Shown: positions 1-8,827 of the stretch, piece after piece
How the letters are laid out: each line of letters opens with the position of its first letter
How positions within the stretch are numbered: position 1 is the stretch's first letter
Assembly (NCBI RefSeq): GCF_013348805.1
Contig: NZ_CP054690.1
Coordinates: 2,790,001-2,854,000 of the forward strand
Source: Rhodococcus sp. W8901
GTDB lineage: Bacteria; Actinomycetota; Actinomycetes; Mycobacteriales; Mycobacteriaceae
Length of the DNA stretch: 64,000 bases
Direction of reading: 5' to 3'
Position numbers and translations under genes: made by a program
The notes under the pieces: generated by a model
Database searches by the model: none
Seen by the model: the letters and a program-made list of their open reading frames with translations, nothing else
Told to the model about the DNA's origin: nothing

Positions 1-390
1 GTAGACCGTCTTCGAGTGGTACGGGTAGGTGCCCTCGAGCGCCGCGATGCCCGTCGCGCCGGTGTCCAGGTTGATCCAGGCGACGGTGACCTGTCCGGCG
101 GCCGGGATCGGGGGTGCCGCCGGGAACGATTCGAACCGGATCTCACCCGGCCCGATCGGCGGCGTCTGCTCGGGCCCGGATTGCCCGGTGGCACCGGTCA
201 ACGACATCAGACTGCCCTGGTTGGCGCAGCCGATCGTCAGCGCCGGCGGGCCGAACGGGTGTGGCGGCAGTGCATGAGCCGCGGCAGGCGCGCACAGTCC
301 GGCGACGGCGACACCCGCGAGGATCGACCCGCGGAAGGCCCATCGGTGATCGGAACGTCCATTCGTCGATACCGTCCGTCGAGTTGTCAT
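1..390 (-). CDS. Secreted small protein, 3' end outside window
   Basis: The reading frame starts at the ATG complementary to 388-390 and runs off the left edge without a stop, so only 130 residues are seen. The N-terminus is basic and is followed by a hydrophobic stretch (ILAGVAVAGLCAPAAAHA), a typical Sec signal peptide with an AHA cleavage site near residue 37. The mature part has no recognised domain. It carries the pattern V-x-W-x-N-x-x-T-G-A-x-G-x-A-x-L, which recurs in the secreted proteins at 14176-14622 and 14829-15254, so the three look like paralogues. Function unknown; probably exported to the envelope or medium. Confidence 0.7.
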   Translation of the reverse strand, partial: MTTRRTVSTNGRSDHRWAFRGSILAGVAVAGLCAPAAAHALPPHPFGPPALTIGCANQGSLMSLTGATGQSGPEQTPPIGPGEIRFESFPAAPPIPAAGQVTVAWINLDTGATGIAALEGTYPYHSKTVY

Positions 391-524
391 GGGCATCCCC
401 ACTCGGGTTCGTTGGTGACAATGACGACCATCAGGGGCTCGCCATCGACGTCCTCACACGTTACCCCCGTGCCTCGCCTCGGAACACCCCGTGGACGCCG
501 AATACTGTTGCAAATCAGACGATT

Positions 525-938
525 TCACCTGTCGATGAGGATTGCCGAGCCCATCACTCGTTCGACGTGGATCTCGATGACCACTCGGGTGGGGTTCTCC
601 CGCGGCTGCCGGTACCGGGCCGTGTAGCGCTCGACGCCCTCGGCGACGGACGCGGGATCCGACATCACCCGCGCGGAGCCCTCGAGCGTGAGCCACCGCC
701 CGCCGTCGACCTGACTGACCGCGGCATAGCCCCCGCGGTCGGCGTTACGGGCCTTCTGTGACGAGTCGTTGGTGATGATCCGGGCAATCCGCTTGTCCGG
801 GTCCCAGGTGAATCCCACGGCCACGACGTGCGGAGATCCGTCCTTGCGCAGGGTGGTCAGCGTCGCCAGATGCCGTTCGGTGAGGAACTCGCCGGCCTCG
901 GCGGTGAGGTGCGTGGGATTCGACGGGGAGCGGGCCAT
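525..938 (-). CDS. F420-dependent biliverdin reductase-like protein (Rv2074 type)
   Basis: A 137-residue split-barrel flavin/deazaflavin protein of the PPOX class. The start ([20 protein letters not shown]), the middle ([24 protein letters not shown]) and the end ([18 protein letters not shown]) closely follow M. tuberculosis Rv2074, a known F420H2-dependent biliverdin reductase. That gene also lies next to the cobL side of the cob cluster, so position supports the call. The ATG is preceded by TACCGT (complement of 945-950) with a six-base gap, which fits a leaderless transcript. It diverges from the SDR gene at 983. The substrate is inferred from family and position only. Confidence 0.85.
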   Translation of the reverse strand: MARSPSNPTHLTAEAGEFLTERHLATLTTLRKDGSPHVVAVGFTWDPDKRIARIITNDSSQKARNADRGGYAAVSQVDGGRWLTLEGSARVMSDPASVAEGVERYTARYRQPRENPTRVVIEIHVERVMGSAILIDR

Positions 939-982
939 GCCCCGACGGTACTCGAGCGCCGCGAATCCAGGACACTGGAGTC

Positions 983-1738
983 ATGAGTGACACGGATTTC
1001 GCCCCCGGATCGGTGGTGCTGCTGGGCGGTCGCAGCGAGATCGGGCTGGAGGTCGCGCAGCGACTGGCGCCCGGGCGGGCCGTCGTCCTGGCCGCGCGCC
1101 ACAGTGACGATCTGGAACAGCAACGCCGGACCCTGCTCGGTGCCGGTGCCACCGATGTCCACACCATCGAGTTCGACGCCGATCGCGTCGCGGATCACTC
1201 CGGTGTCCTGTCGGCGATCGCCGAACAGCACGGCCCCATCGGGGTCGCCGTGCTGGCGTTCGGTGTCCTGGGTGATCAGGCCCGCGCCGAGCAGGACGCC
1301 GGGCACGCGCTCGCCGTCGTCCACACCGACTACGTCGCCCAGATCAGTGTGCTCACGCATCTCGCGAACCTGATGCGGGCCCACGGCTCGGGACAGATCG
1401 TGGTGTTCTCGTCGGTCGCCGGCATGCGGGTCCGCCGCGCCAACTACGTCTACGGTTCGGCGAAGGCCGGCCTCGACGGATTCGCCTCGGGCCTGGGGGA
1501 CGCGCTGCACGGCAGCGGCGTCCATCTGCTGCTTGTGCGGCCCGGATTCGTGATCGGGCGGATGACGGAGGGCATGAAGCCTGCTCCGTTCTCGAGCACC
1601 CCGCAGCAGGTGGCCGACGCGGTCGTCCACGGCCTGCGCAAGCGCACCGAACGGGTGTGGGTGCCGGCGCTGCTGCGTCCCGTGTTCTTCGGGATGCGAC
1701 TGCTGCCGCAGTTCGTCTGGCGCCGGATGCCCCGATGA
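983..1738 (+). CDS. Short-chain dehydrogenase/reductase (Rv2073c-like)
   Basis: A 251-residue classical SDR. The nucleotide-binding motif GGRSEIG is at residues 15-21, Ser pair 143-144 lies in the active-site strand, and the catalytic YxxxK is Y157-K161. The form GGxSxIG resembles the DprE2/Rv2073c branch of actinobacterial SDRs, and Rv2073c is the neighbour of cobL in M. tuberculosis. The stop overlaps the cobL start (ATGA), so the genes are probably co-transcribed and translationally coupled. The start lies six bases after GACACT, a weak -10 candidate. Substrate unknown; no known corrin step needs this enzyme. Confidence 0.85.
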   Translation: MSDTDFAPGSVVLLGGRSEIGLEVAQRLAPGRAVVLAARHSDDLEQQRRTLLGAGATDVHTIEFDADRVADHSGVLSAIAEQHGPIGVAVLAFGVLGDQARAEQDAGHALAVVHTDYVAQISVLTHLANLMRAHGSGQIVVFSSVAGMRVRRANYVYGSAKAGLDGFASGLGDALHGSGVHLLLVRPGFVIGRMTEGMKPAPFSSTPQQVADAVVHGLRKRTERVWVPALLRPVFFGMRLLPQFVWRRMPR

Positions 1739-2979
1739 CCGTTGCCGTATCGACCTCGCCGGTCCTGGTGGTCGGGATCGGGGCCGACGGGTGGGAAGGA
1801 CTCTCACCGCGGGCACAGGCGGCGATCGGCGGTGCCGACGTGCTGATCGGCTCGCCCCGGCAACTCGACCTCGTTCCGTACTCCGCCGCGCTGCGTGTGT
1901 CGTGGCCGTCGCCGATGCTGCCGGCGTTACCCGGCCTGTTCGACGAGCACCGCGACCGCCGGGTGTGTGTGCTCGGCAGCGGGGATCCGATGTTCCACGG
2001 CATCGGTGTCACGCTGTGCCGGGTGCTGGGTCCCGAGCGGATCCGCGTGATCGCGCACCCGTCGTCGGTGTCGTTGGCGTGTGCGCGACTGGGGTGGGCG
2101 GTGCACGAGACACCCACCGTCAGCCTGGTGAATCGTCCGGTGGGCACGCTGTCGCCGGAACTGCAGACCGGCGCGCGCCTGCTGGTGCTCAGCAACGACC
2201 AACACACCCCGGCGGCTGTCGCGAAACTGCTGTGCGAGAGCGGTTTCGGTGACTCCCGACTGACCGTGCTGGAACAGCTGGGCGGGCCCGCCGAAGCAGT
2301 GGCGGACGGTACCGCCTCCGAGTGGAACCGGCCGGCGGGCGATCCGCTCAACGTGATCGCGCTCGAGGTCCGCGGCGCGGGTGCGATGCGCCTGACGCGG
2401 AACGCGGGTCTACCGGACGCCGCCTACCGCGGGGACGGTCAGATGACGAAGCACGAGGTGCGGGCGCTCACGCTCGCTGCGCTGGCTCCCGCGCCCGGTG
2501 AACTGCTGTGGGACGTCGGCGGCGGTTCGGGGACGATCGGCATCGAGTGGATGCGCAGCGACCCCCGGTGCCGCGCGGTCGCGTTCGAGCGTGAGGACTC
2601 GCGCGTCGGACAGATCGGCGACAACGCCGTGGCCCTGGGCGTTCCTGCGCTCCGGATCCGCGGTGCGGCCCCGGCGTCGTTCGGCGAGGAGACGGCCGCG
2701 CCCGACGCCGTCTTCGTCGGCGGCGGCGTCACGCAGGACGGAATGCTCGACGCGTGCTGGGCGCGATTGCGCCCGGGTGGCCGGATGGTGGTCAACGCCG
2801 TCACCGCCGAGTCGGAGTCGCTGATTCTGCAGTGGCATTCGCGCAACGGCGGAGAGCTCCGCAAATTCCAGGTCTATCGAGGTGAGCCGCTGGGCGGCTT
2901 CACGGCGTGGCGACCGCAGTTGCCGGTGGCCCAATGGTCGGCAACGAAGCCGGACAGCACCGAAAGGGAAACGACATGA
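1735..2979 (+). CDS. cobL: Precorrin-6Y C5,15-methyltransferase (decarboxylating) CobL
   Basis: CobL methylates C5 and C15 of the corrin ring and removes the C12 acetate carboxyl, turning precorrin-6Y into precorrin-8X with SAM as donor. The 414-residue protein has the usual two halves: a CbiE-like tetrapyrrole methylase (VVGIGADGW at 12-20, GSGDPMFHGIG at 81-91) and a CbiT-like Rossmann methyltransferase (MTKHEVRALTLAAL from 237, SAM loop DVGGGSGTIGIEW at 260-272). The ATG at 1735 overlaps the upstream stop. A longer frame opens at 1657, but it would intrude into the SDR gene and lacks family similarity. Its own stop overlaps the cobM start. Confidence 0.95.
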   Translation: MTVAVSTSPVLVVGIGADGWEGLSPRAQAAIGGADVLIGSPRQLDLVPYSAALRVSWPSPMLPALPGLFDEHRDRRVCVLGSGDPMFHGIGVTLCRVLGPERIRVIAHPSSVSLACARLGWAVHETPTVSLVNRPVGTLSPELQTGARLLVLSNDQHTPAAVAKLLCESGFGDSRLTVLEQLGGPAEAVADGTASEWNRPAGDPLNVIALEVRGAGAMRLTRNAGLPDAAYRGDGQMTKHEVRALTLAALAPAPGELLWDVGGGSGTIGIEWMRSDPRCRAVAFEREDSRVGQIGDNAVALGVPALRIRGAAPASFGEETAAPDAVFVGGGVTQDGMLDACWARLRPGGRMVVNAVTAESESLILQWHSRNGGELRKFQVYRGEPLGGFTAWRPQLPVAQWSATKPDSTERETT

Positions 2980-3725
2980 CAGTCCACTTCATCGGAGCAG
3001 GCCCGGGCGCTGCCGACCTCATCACGCTCCGCGCGTCGCGCATGATCTCGCAGAGCCCGGTGTGCCTGTACGCGGGCAGCCTGGTGCCCGCCGAACTCCT
3101 CACTCTGTGCCCCGACGACGCCGAGGTTATCGACACCGCGCGCATGAGTCTGGACGAGATCGTCGAGCAGCTCATCGCCGCCGACGCGGCCGGGCTCGAT
3201 GTGGCCCGCCTGCATTCGGGGGATCCGTCGATCTACTCGGCCGTCGCCGAGCAGGTTCGACGCCTCGAGGCATCGGGCGTCGCGTACGACATCGTGCCCG
3301 GGGTGCCGGCCTTCACGGCCGCGGCCGCCGCGCTGGGACGGGAGCTCACGGTGCCCGGGGTATCGCAGTCGATCGTGCTGACCCGGGTGTCGACGCTGTC
3401 GACGGCGATGCCGCCGGGCGAGGATCTGCGCTCGCTCGGGCGCAGCGGCGCCACGATGGTGGTGCACCTGGGCGCGCACCGGATCGAGCAGATCGTCGAG
3501 GAACTGTCCGAGAACTACGGGTCCGACTGCCCGGCGGCGGTCGTCGCGTTCGCGAGCCGGCCGGACGAGATCGTGCTGCGCGGCACCCTCGCGACCCTCG
3601 CCGATCAGGTGCACGCCGCGGGAATCACGAAGACGGCAGTGGTGATCGTGGGCCGAGTGTTGGCGGCGGAGGGCTTCCCCGACAGCTACCTGTACTCGGC
3701 GTCCCGGTCACGCACCACTCACTGA
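2976..3725 (+). CDS. cobM: Precorrin-4 C11-methyltransferase CobM
   Basis: CobM adds the C11 methyl group of the corrin ring using SAM. The 249-residue protein is a single tetrapyrrole methylase domain: glycine-rich loop IGAGPGAADLITLRA at 6-20, SGDPSIYSA at 81-89 and PGVPAFTAAAAALG from 108, all class hallmarks. The ATG shares bases with the cobL stop (ATGA), and GAAAGG lies about 6 bases upstream as a ribosome site. The stop overlaps the cobK start by one base. Full length for the family. Confidence 0.95.
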   Translation: MTVHFIGAGPGAADLITLRASRMISQSPVCLYAGSLVPAELLTLCPDDAEVIDTARMSLDEIVEQLIAADAAGLDVARLHSGDPSIYSAVAEQVRRLEASGVAYDIVPGVPAFTAAAAALGRELTVPGVSQSIVLTRVSTLSTAMPPGEDLRSLGRSGATMVVHLGAHRIEQIVEELSENYGSDCPAAVVAFASRPDEIVLRGTLATLADQVHAAGITKTAVVIVGRVLAAEGFPDSYLYSASRSRTTH

Positions 3726-4483
3726 TGCGCAGGGTCCTCGTCCTCGGCGGCACCCGGGACGCACGCGACCTCGCGGCCCGTCTGGATGCCGATCCGGCGG
3801 TGTCGGTGACGTCGTCGCTCGCCGGGCGGGTCCGCGACCCCGTGCTGCCGGTGGGGGACGTTCGGATCGGCGGATTCGGTGGCGTCGACGGGCTCGCGGA
3901 GTGGCTGCAGGTCAACGACATCGATGCCGTCGTCGACGCGACCCACCCGTTCGCGGCGCGGATCACCGCCAACGCTGCCGACTCGACGGCGCGGGTGGAC
4001 GTGCCACTGCTGGTGCTGCGCCGACGCGAATGGGAGCCGGGTCCGGCGGATCGCTGGCACACCGTTCCCGACCTCGCCGCGGCCGCGGGGGCGGTGCCCG
4101 CACTGGGGGAGCGGGTCTTCCTGACGATCGGCCGGCAGGGCGTCGACGCGTTCGCCGACGGTTCCGGCTGGTTCCTCGTCCGCGCGATCGATCCCCCCGA
4201 CGTCTCGATGCCCGCGCGGTCGGAGCTTCTGCTGGATCGGGGGCCCTTCTCCGTCGACGACGAGGTCTCGCTGATGCGCCGGCATCGGATCGACGTGGTG
4301 GTGACGAAGAACAGCGGGGGAGCGCTCACGTCGGCGAAGCTCGAGGCCGCCCGCCGACTCGACATCCCGGTCGTGATGGTGTCCCGGACACCGATCCCGG
4401 TGGGGGTGGCGTCGACGTCCGACCTCGAGGTCGCCGTCCGATGGCTCACGCAACCGCACGGACAGCGTCCGCGCATCGTCTAG
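3725..4483 (+). CDS. cobK: Precorrin-6A reductase CobK
   Basis: CobK reduces precorrin-6A to dihydro-precorrin-6 with NADPH. The 252-residue protein starts with a nucleotide-binding strand and GGTRDAR (residues 8-14), has the family motif DATHPFA at 71-77, FLTIGRQG in the middle and VVTKNSGG near 200, as in CobK/CbiJ proteins. ATG 3725 overlaps the cobM stop (TGATG). It is the last gene of the rightward run. In M. tuberculosis the next genes are sigC, blaC and Rv2067c before cobIJ. Here the partner genes lie 39.5 kb away. Confidence 0.94.
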   Translation: MRRVLVLGGTRDARDLAARLDADPAVSVTSSLAGRVRDPVLPVGDVRIGGFGGVDGLAEWLQVNDIDAVVDATHPFAARITANAADSTARVDVPLLVLRRREWEPGPADRWHTVPDLAAAAGAVPALGERVFLTIGRQGVDAFADGSGWFLVRAIDPPDVSMPARSELLLDRGPFSVDDEVSLMRRHRIDVVVTKNSGGALTSAKLEAARRLDIPVVMVSRTPIPVGVASTSDLEVAVRWLTQPHGQRPRIV

Positions 4484-4563
4484 CCGGCCGTCAGGCACGC
4501 CGACCGTGGTTGCGCGGCCGGGGTGTCCCTGCTCGATTCGCGAGTTGGCTACGTTCCCTGAGG

Positions 4564-5130
4564 TCAGACGGGTTCCATGGCCATGGGCACGATCGGGGTA
4601 CCGGCAGGGTCGAACAGGTTCCGACCGCACGAGTTGCACTCGCCTTCATCAGGCTTCGGTTCCGTCCTGGACAGCTGCCACACGTTCATGCCACCGCACG
4701 GGCAGTCGATGATGTAGAGCAACTCGGTAGAAGGCCGGTCCAGGCCCCATGCCTGACTCGACGCCGTCGTGCGACGCATGACGCCGACACGGTACGTGTC
4801 GTCGCCGGACCGTAGTTCGCCCAGCGCCAACCCCGCGGGGGCCAGGGCATCGTCCACAGCGCGCAGGATCGCCGGCACGTGCGCGCCACGTTCGAGGTCG
4901 GCGCCGGCCGCTTCCATGGCAGCGGACTCGACGGCAGCGACAACGGCGCGGCCCTCCCCGAAGGCCTCCACTCGACGTGCTACGAACTGCGATATCTGTC
5001 CGGTCCGCTCCTCACCAGACCAGTCGACCGGCAGGAGCACCTCCGCCTGGATCAAGTAAGCCACCGCATCGTCCACATCGAGCGGGAACCCCCGCTCAGC
5101 CGCCGCAAGAAAGAACGCCAGATCGATCAT
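4564..5130 (-). CDS. Hypothetical protein with C-terminal zinc-ribbon-like cysteines
   Basis: A 188-residue soluble protein of unknown function. The N-terminal half is acidic and helical, with no known domain. The C-terminal quarter has two close cysteine pairs, CPCGG near 143 and CNSCG near 167, which may bind zinc. The ATG follows TAAGCT (complement of 5137-5142) by six bases, so the transcript is probably leaderless. It faces cobK end-to-end. Codon choice looks like that of the neighbours. Confidence 0.6.
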   Translation of the reverse strand: MIDLAFFLAAAERGFPLDVDDAVAYLIQAEVLLPVDWSGEERTGQISQFVARRVEAFGEGRAVVAAVESAAMEAAGADLERGAHVPAILRAVDDALAPAGLALGELRSGDDTYRVGVMRRTTASSQAWGLDRPSTELLYIIDCPCGGMNVWQLSRTEPKPDEGECNSCGRNLFDPAGTPIVPMAMEPV

Positions 5131-5142
5131 GCCGCCAGCTTA

Positions 5143-5591
5143 TGCACCCGCCCGACACCTACTCGAGCCGATGCACCGGAACACATCTCGTCGATCTGGA
5201 TCGGGACAACTGACGTCGGGGCTCGATGCTCGTCACGAAGGGGGAGTGCCCGCTGTTCCCTCGGTCGATCCGGCGGGGGAGTGAGCGCTTCCGGTTCGTG
5301 CTCGTCGGGAGCGAGGACGTACGTTCCTGCCGAAGGCGAGTAGCCCCGCATCCGTCGCGTGGCCGCACCCGACCGCGGAGGAGTGCCTTTCGTCAACCAC
5401 GAAGCGGGCGTTCGGCACTCGTCGCTACGGTGCGAAAATACGTATCGGACGGAACAACCGGGATTCCGGAATTCACCCGCGTCGGCCCCAGCCGCGAGAC
5501 TCCACACCGGACTCGCCTCGGCTACCACTCGATTCAGCTCCACGAGGGCAGGGGGCGGGGTTGAATGTGCGGCGAGGGAAGGGGCATTCGA
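5143..5591. other. Intergenic stretch without a convincing gene
   Basis: All open frames here are short, arginine-rich and have no ribosome site in front, as expected for non-coding high-GC DNA. An imperfect palindrome (AGGACGTACGTTCCT, near 5317-5331) is the only structure seen. The last bases carry the Shine-Dalgarno site of the following monooxygenase. Confidence 0.5.
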
Positions 5592-6917
5592 ATGGATCGG
5601 GTGTGCATCGTCGGCGCGGGGCCGGCCGGACTGTCGGCGGCCAGGGCGTTTCGTCGGCTCGGTATCGAGTACGACCAGTTCGAACGGCACAGCGACGTGG
5701 GCGGGATCTGGGATCTCGACAACCCCGGGACACCGATGTACGAGTCGGCGCATTTCATCTCGTCCCGCACGATGTCGGGGTTTCACGACTTCCCGATGCC
5801 CGACTCGTTCCCGGACTACCCGGGGAACCGGGCGATCCTCGACTACACGCGCAGTTTCGCGCGGGCGTTCGGCCTGTACGAGTCGATCGGCTTCGGCACC
5901 GCCGTCGAGGACGTCACCCCGGACGGCGACGGCTGGGCGGTCCGACTGTCGACCGGTGAACGGCGCCGCTACCGCGCCGTGGTGTGCGCGACCGGTGTGA
6001 CCTGGCAGCCTCGAATCCCGGCTCACCCCGGCACTTTCGACGGCGAGATCCGGCACGCGGTGACCTACCGGGGGATCGACGAGTTCCGCGGCAAGCGGGT
6101 ACTTATCGTGGGTCTGGGCAACTCGGGTGCCGACATCGCCTGTGACGCGGCGGCGTCCGCGTCGGAGACGTTCGTCAGTGTCCGCCGCGGGTATCACGTG
6201 ATCCCGAAACACATCTTCGGAACCCCGACCGACGTGTTCGCCGAGAAGGGGCCGCGGCTGCCGATCGCACTCGAGCGCCCGCTGCTCACCGGGGTGCTGC
6301 GCCTGATCCAGGGTGATCTGACCCGGTTGGGACTGCCGCGGCCCGACCACAAGCTCCTCGAATCGCACCCGCTGCTCAACAGCCAACTGGTGCACCACCT
6401 TCAGCACGGTGACGTCGCGATCGTCCCCGACGTCGCGCGGTTCGCCGGGCCCCGGGTGGAGTTCACCGACGGATCCAGTCGGGAGGTCGACCTGGTGCTG
6501 TACGCCACCGGCTACGACTGGACGATCCCGCACGTCCGGGAATCGTGCTTCGACTGGCATGCGGGGCGACCACGGCTCTATCTCACGGCGTTCAATCCGA
6601 AGCACCGGAATCTGTTCGGCGCCGGCTACCTGGAGACCAACTCGAGCGCATACACCCTGTTCGACCAGGTGACGAACATCCTGGCCCAGTACCTGCACGA
6701 CCAGGAGCACAATCCGTCGCGTGCGGCCGTGTTCGATCGCAGGATGGCGACGGACCGGCCCGACCTGAGCGGCGGAATCTCGTTCATCGGCACCGACCGC
6801 CACAGCGCGTACGTCGATTCGCACGCCTTCCGGGACTACCTGGCCCGCGTGCGCGGCGAGTTCGGCTGGACCGATCTGACGCCCGGCATGTTCGACCGTG
6901 TCCGGGTGGCGGCATGA
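5592..6917 (+). CDS. Flavin-containing monooxygenase (FMO family)
   Basis: A 441-residue FAD/NADPH-dependent monooxygenase. The FAD loop GAGPAG is at 8-13, GGIWD near 37-41, the family signature F-x-G-x3-H-x3-Y at about 149-159 and the NADPH loop GLGNSGA near 173-179. Enzymes of this class oxygenate nitrogen or sulfur atoms or carry out Baeyer-Villiger oxidations; the substrate cannot be read from sequence. The ATG at 5592 is preferred over 5565 because GGGAAGGGG lies at good distance in front. The stop overlaps the start of the SDR gene, so the two enzymes probably act in one pathway. Confidence 0.88.
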   Translation: MDRVCIVGAGPAGLSAARAFRRLGIEYDQFERHSDVGGIWDLDNPGTPMYESAHFISSRTMSGFHDFPMPDSFPDYPGNRAILDYTRSFARAFGLYESIGFGTAVEDVTPDGDGWAVRLSTGERRRYRAVVCATGVTWQPRIPAHPGTFDGEIRHAVTYRGIDEFRGKRVLIVGLGNSGADIACDAAASASETFVSVRRGYHVIPKHIFGTPTDVFAEKGPRLPIALERPLLTGVLRLIQGDLTRLGLPRPDHKLLESHPLLNSQLVHHLQHGDVAIVPDVARFAGPRVEFTDGSSREVDLVLYATGYDWTIPHVRESCFDWHAGRPRLYLTAFNPKHRNLFGAGYLETNSSAYTLFDQVTNILAQYLHDQEHNPSRAAVFDRRMATDRPDLSGGISFIGTDRHSAYVDSHAFRDYLARVRGEFGWTDLTPGMFDRVRVAA

Positions 6918-7720
6918 CCCGCGCCGTGGTCACCGGGGCGGCCGGTGCGATCGGGGCGTCGATCTGCCGCGGACTGGCGGCTCGGGGATACGACGTCGTC
7001 GCGGTGGACGTCGACGCTCGAGGATTGACGGCGATATCCGACGGCGTAGCCGGGCAGATCACGCCACACCCCTGCGATCTGACCGTCTCGTCGGACGTGC
7101 AGGCGCTGGTGGAGTCCGCGGCGGGGGAGTGCGATCTGCTCGTCCACGTGGCGGGCGTCGTCGTCACCACGCCGTTCGAGCACGTCACTGCCGAGGAAGT
7201 GGACCGCGAGCTCGGCGTCAACCTGCTGGCACCGGTGCAGCTGACACGCGCGCTGTACCCGACATTGCAGGCATCACGCGGGCACGTCGTGGCGATCGTG
7301 TCCATCGGCGGGATGCTGCCGCTCGCCGAGAGCCCGGGGTACAGCGCATCGAAGTTCGGGCTGCGCGGCTTCCTGTTGGCGCTGGCCGCGCGGACGCGTG
7401 AGACCGGTGTCCGCGTCAGCATCGTCAACCCCGGCTCGGTCGACACCCCGATGCTGCGTCACGAGGCGGCCACCGGCGGGTCGGCACTCAACTTTCTGGG
7501 GACACCACTGCCGCCGCAACGCATCGCCGATCGCGTGCTCGCATTGGTGGACCGTCCGCGCGTCGAGACCAATCTGCCGCGATCCGACGGTTGGATGGTG
7601 AAGACCGGCATGCTGGCCCCGGGTCCGATGCTGCGCGTGCTGCCCTGGATCGCCCGGCTCGCGAGCGGCAACCTGCGGCGCTACCGGGAGCGCCACGGAA
7701 TCGGGGCGATTGTCGACTGA
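6914..7720 (+). CDS. Short-chain dehydrogenase/reductase
   Basis: A 268-residue classical SDR. Cofactor motif TGAAGAIG is at 7-14, an active-site serine lies in IVSIGG, and YSASK carries the catalytic Tyr and Lys. Acidic residues after the second strand (VDVDA) suggest NAD(H) preference, an inference. The start is coupled to the monooxygenase stop (ATGA). The C-terminal 60 residues (LAPGPMLRVLPWIARLASGNL) are hydrophobic and may touch the membrane. Substrate unknown. Confidence 0.87.
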   Translation: MTRAVVTGAAGAIGASICRGLAARGYDVVAVDVDARGLTAISDGVAGQITPHPCDLTVSSDVQALVESAAGECDLLVHVAGVVVTTPFEHVTAEEVDRELGVNLLAPVQLTRALYPTLQASRGHVVAIVSIGGMLPLAESPGYSASKFGLRGFLLALAARTRETGVRVSIVNPGSVDTPMLRHEAATGGSALNFLGTPLPPQRIADRVLALVDRPRVETNLPRSDGWMVKTGMLAPGPMLRVLPWIARLASGNLRRYRERHGIGAIVD

Positions 7721-7757
7721 GCCGATGTCCGGGCCGGATCGGGTCCATACTGGTCCC

Positions 7758-8447
7758 GTGGATGCCGTGCAGCGGTTCCGGTGGTCGCAGCTTCCGGCTG
7801 CGGCGTGGGCGTACGTGCGCCGCGCGCCCGGTACGTTCATATGGCTCGCGATTCTGTTGGTGACCACGATCGTGATGCATCAGCTTTCGCCCGAGGCATT
7901 GCATCATGTTCTCGGCAGCCGCTCGACCAATCTGCATCATCTTCGTGAGGACCCGTTCCACGTTCTCATCTCCAGTGCATTCTGGCTCGCCGGCGGTGGA
8001 TGGTTCGGGTATTTCGTGCTCTTCAATCTCTTTCACGTTCCCGTCGAACGGTGGCTGGGAACGTGGCGGTGGCTGACGGTCGCGGTGGTCGCTCATGTCG
8101 GCGCGACGTATCTCAGCGAGGGCGTCCTCTATCTGGCGATTCGGCACGGCGAGGCGCCGGAGTCGGCGGTGAACACCCTCGATGTGGGCGTCAGCTATGC
8201 GTTGGCCGGCGTCACGGCGGTGCTCGCCTACCGGATCGCGCCGCCGTGGCGGTATCTCTATGTGGTCGGTGTGCTGCTGGTCTACGGGCTGCCGTTGCTC
8301 GGCACACTGACGTTCACCGACATCGGACACTTCACCGCGGTCCTCATCGGTTTCGCGTGCTACCCGCTCACCCGGGCTCGGCCGGAAACCTGGGATCCGG
8401 AGGAGTGGGCGAGTTCGATCCGTGCACGTGTCGTAGCTCACCGGTAG
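7758..8447 (+). CDS. Rhomboid-like integral membrane protein
   Basis: A protein of about 229 residues with five to six membrane segments. It has features of rhomboid proteases: G-V-S-Y in one helix (GVSYALAGV) and a histidine in the last one (IGHFTAVLIG), a possible Ser-His dyad, plus conserved DPFH...SAFWL. Many actinobacterial relatives are annotated only as rhomboid-like, so activity is uncertain. The frame is open from 7710, but CATACT (7746-7751) sits six bases before GTG 7758, so a leaderless GTG start is chosen. ATG 7725 is the alternative. Confidence 0.68.
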   Translation: MDAVQRFRWSQLPAAAWAYVRRAPGTFIWLAILLVTTIVMHQLSPEALHHVLGSRSTNLHHLREDPFHVLISSAFWLAGGGWFGYFVLFNLFHVPVERWLGTWRWLTVAVVAHVGATYLSEGVLYLAIRHGEAPESAVNTLDVGVSYALAGVTAVLAYRIAPPWRYLYVVGVLLVYGLPLLGTLTFTDIGHFTAVLIGFACYPLTRARPETWDPEEWASSIRARVVAHR

Positions 8448-8457
8448 CGTGCCGCCC

Positions 8458-8670
8458 ATGACCGAACCGGTGAAGGGTCCCGCGTCCTACTTTCCGTCGA
8501 TCGAGAAGAAGTACGGGAAGCCGATCAGCGAGTGGAAGGACCTCATTCGCGGCTCCGACCTGACCAAGCACATGGAACTGGTCAACTGGCTCAAGTCCGA
8601 ACACGGGCTGGGCCACGGTCACGCCAATGCGCTTGTCGCACACACGCTGCAGGAGGGCGCCGGCAGCTGA
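8458..8670 (+). CDS. DUF4287 small protein
   Basis: A 70-residue protein with the pattern SYFPSIEKKYGKPISEW and LKSEHGLGHGHANALVAH, diagnostic for DUF4287, a small helical domain of unknown role common in actinobacteria. The ATG at 8458 is seven bases after TAGCGT (8445-8450), whose TAG is also the stop of the previous gene, so it probably has its own leaderless promoter. Confidence 0.8.
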   Translation: MTEPVKGPASYFPSIEKKYGKPISEWKDLIRGSDLTKHMELVNWLKSEHGLGHGHANALVAHTLQEGAGS

Positions 8671-8827
8671 TGACTAGGCGCGCTGCGCGACGCAGTTGCC
8701 CGCGTAGTGAGCGGCCGGCTCGCCGTCGAGATCGCCCGCACCACCGAGGCCGTCTGACCAGGGAAGACGACACGTCCCCTTGCTCACCGATGCGGAAGCA
8801 GAACGGGCGAAACGGCGTCAGGCCGAG

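Noticed and set aside
5127-6824. 565-residue open frame opposite the flavin monooxygenase
   Set aside because: It lies wholly antisense to a well-supported enzyme, is rich in Arg/Val/Pro, and has no domain; a typical high-GC shadow frame.
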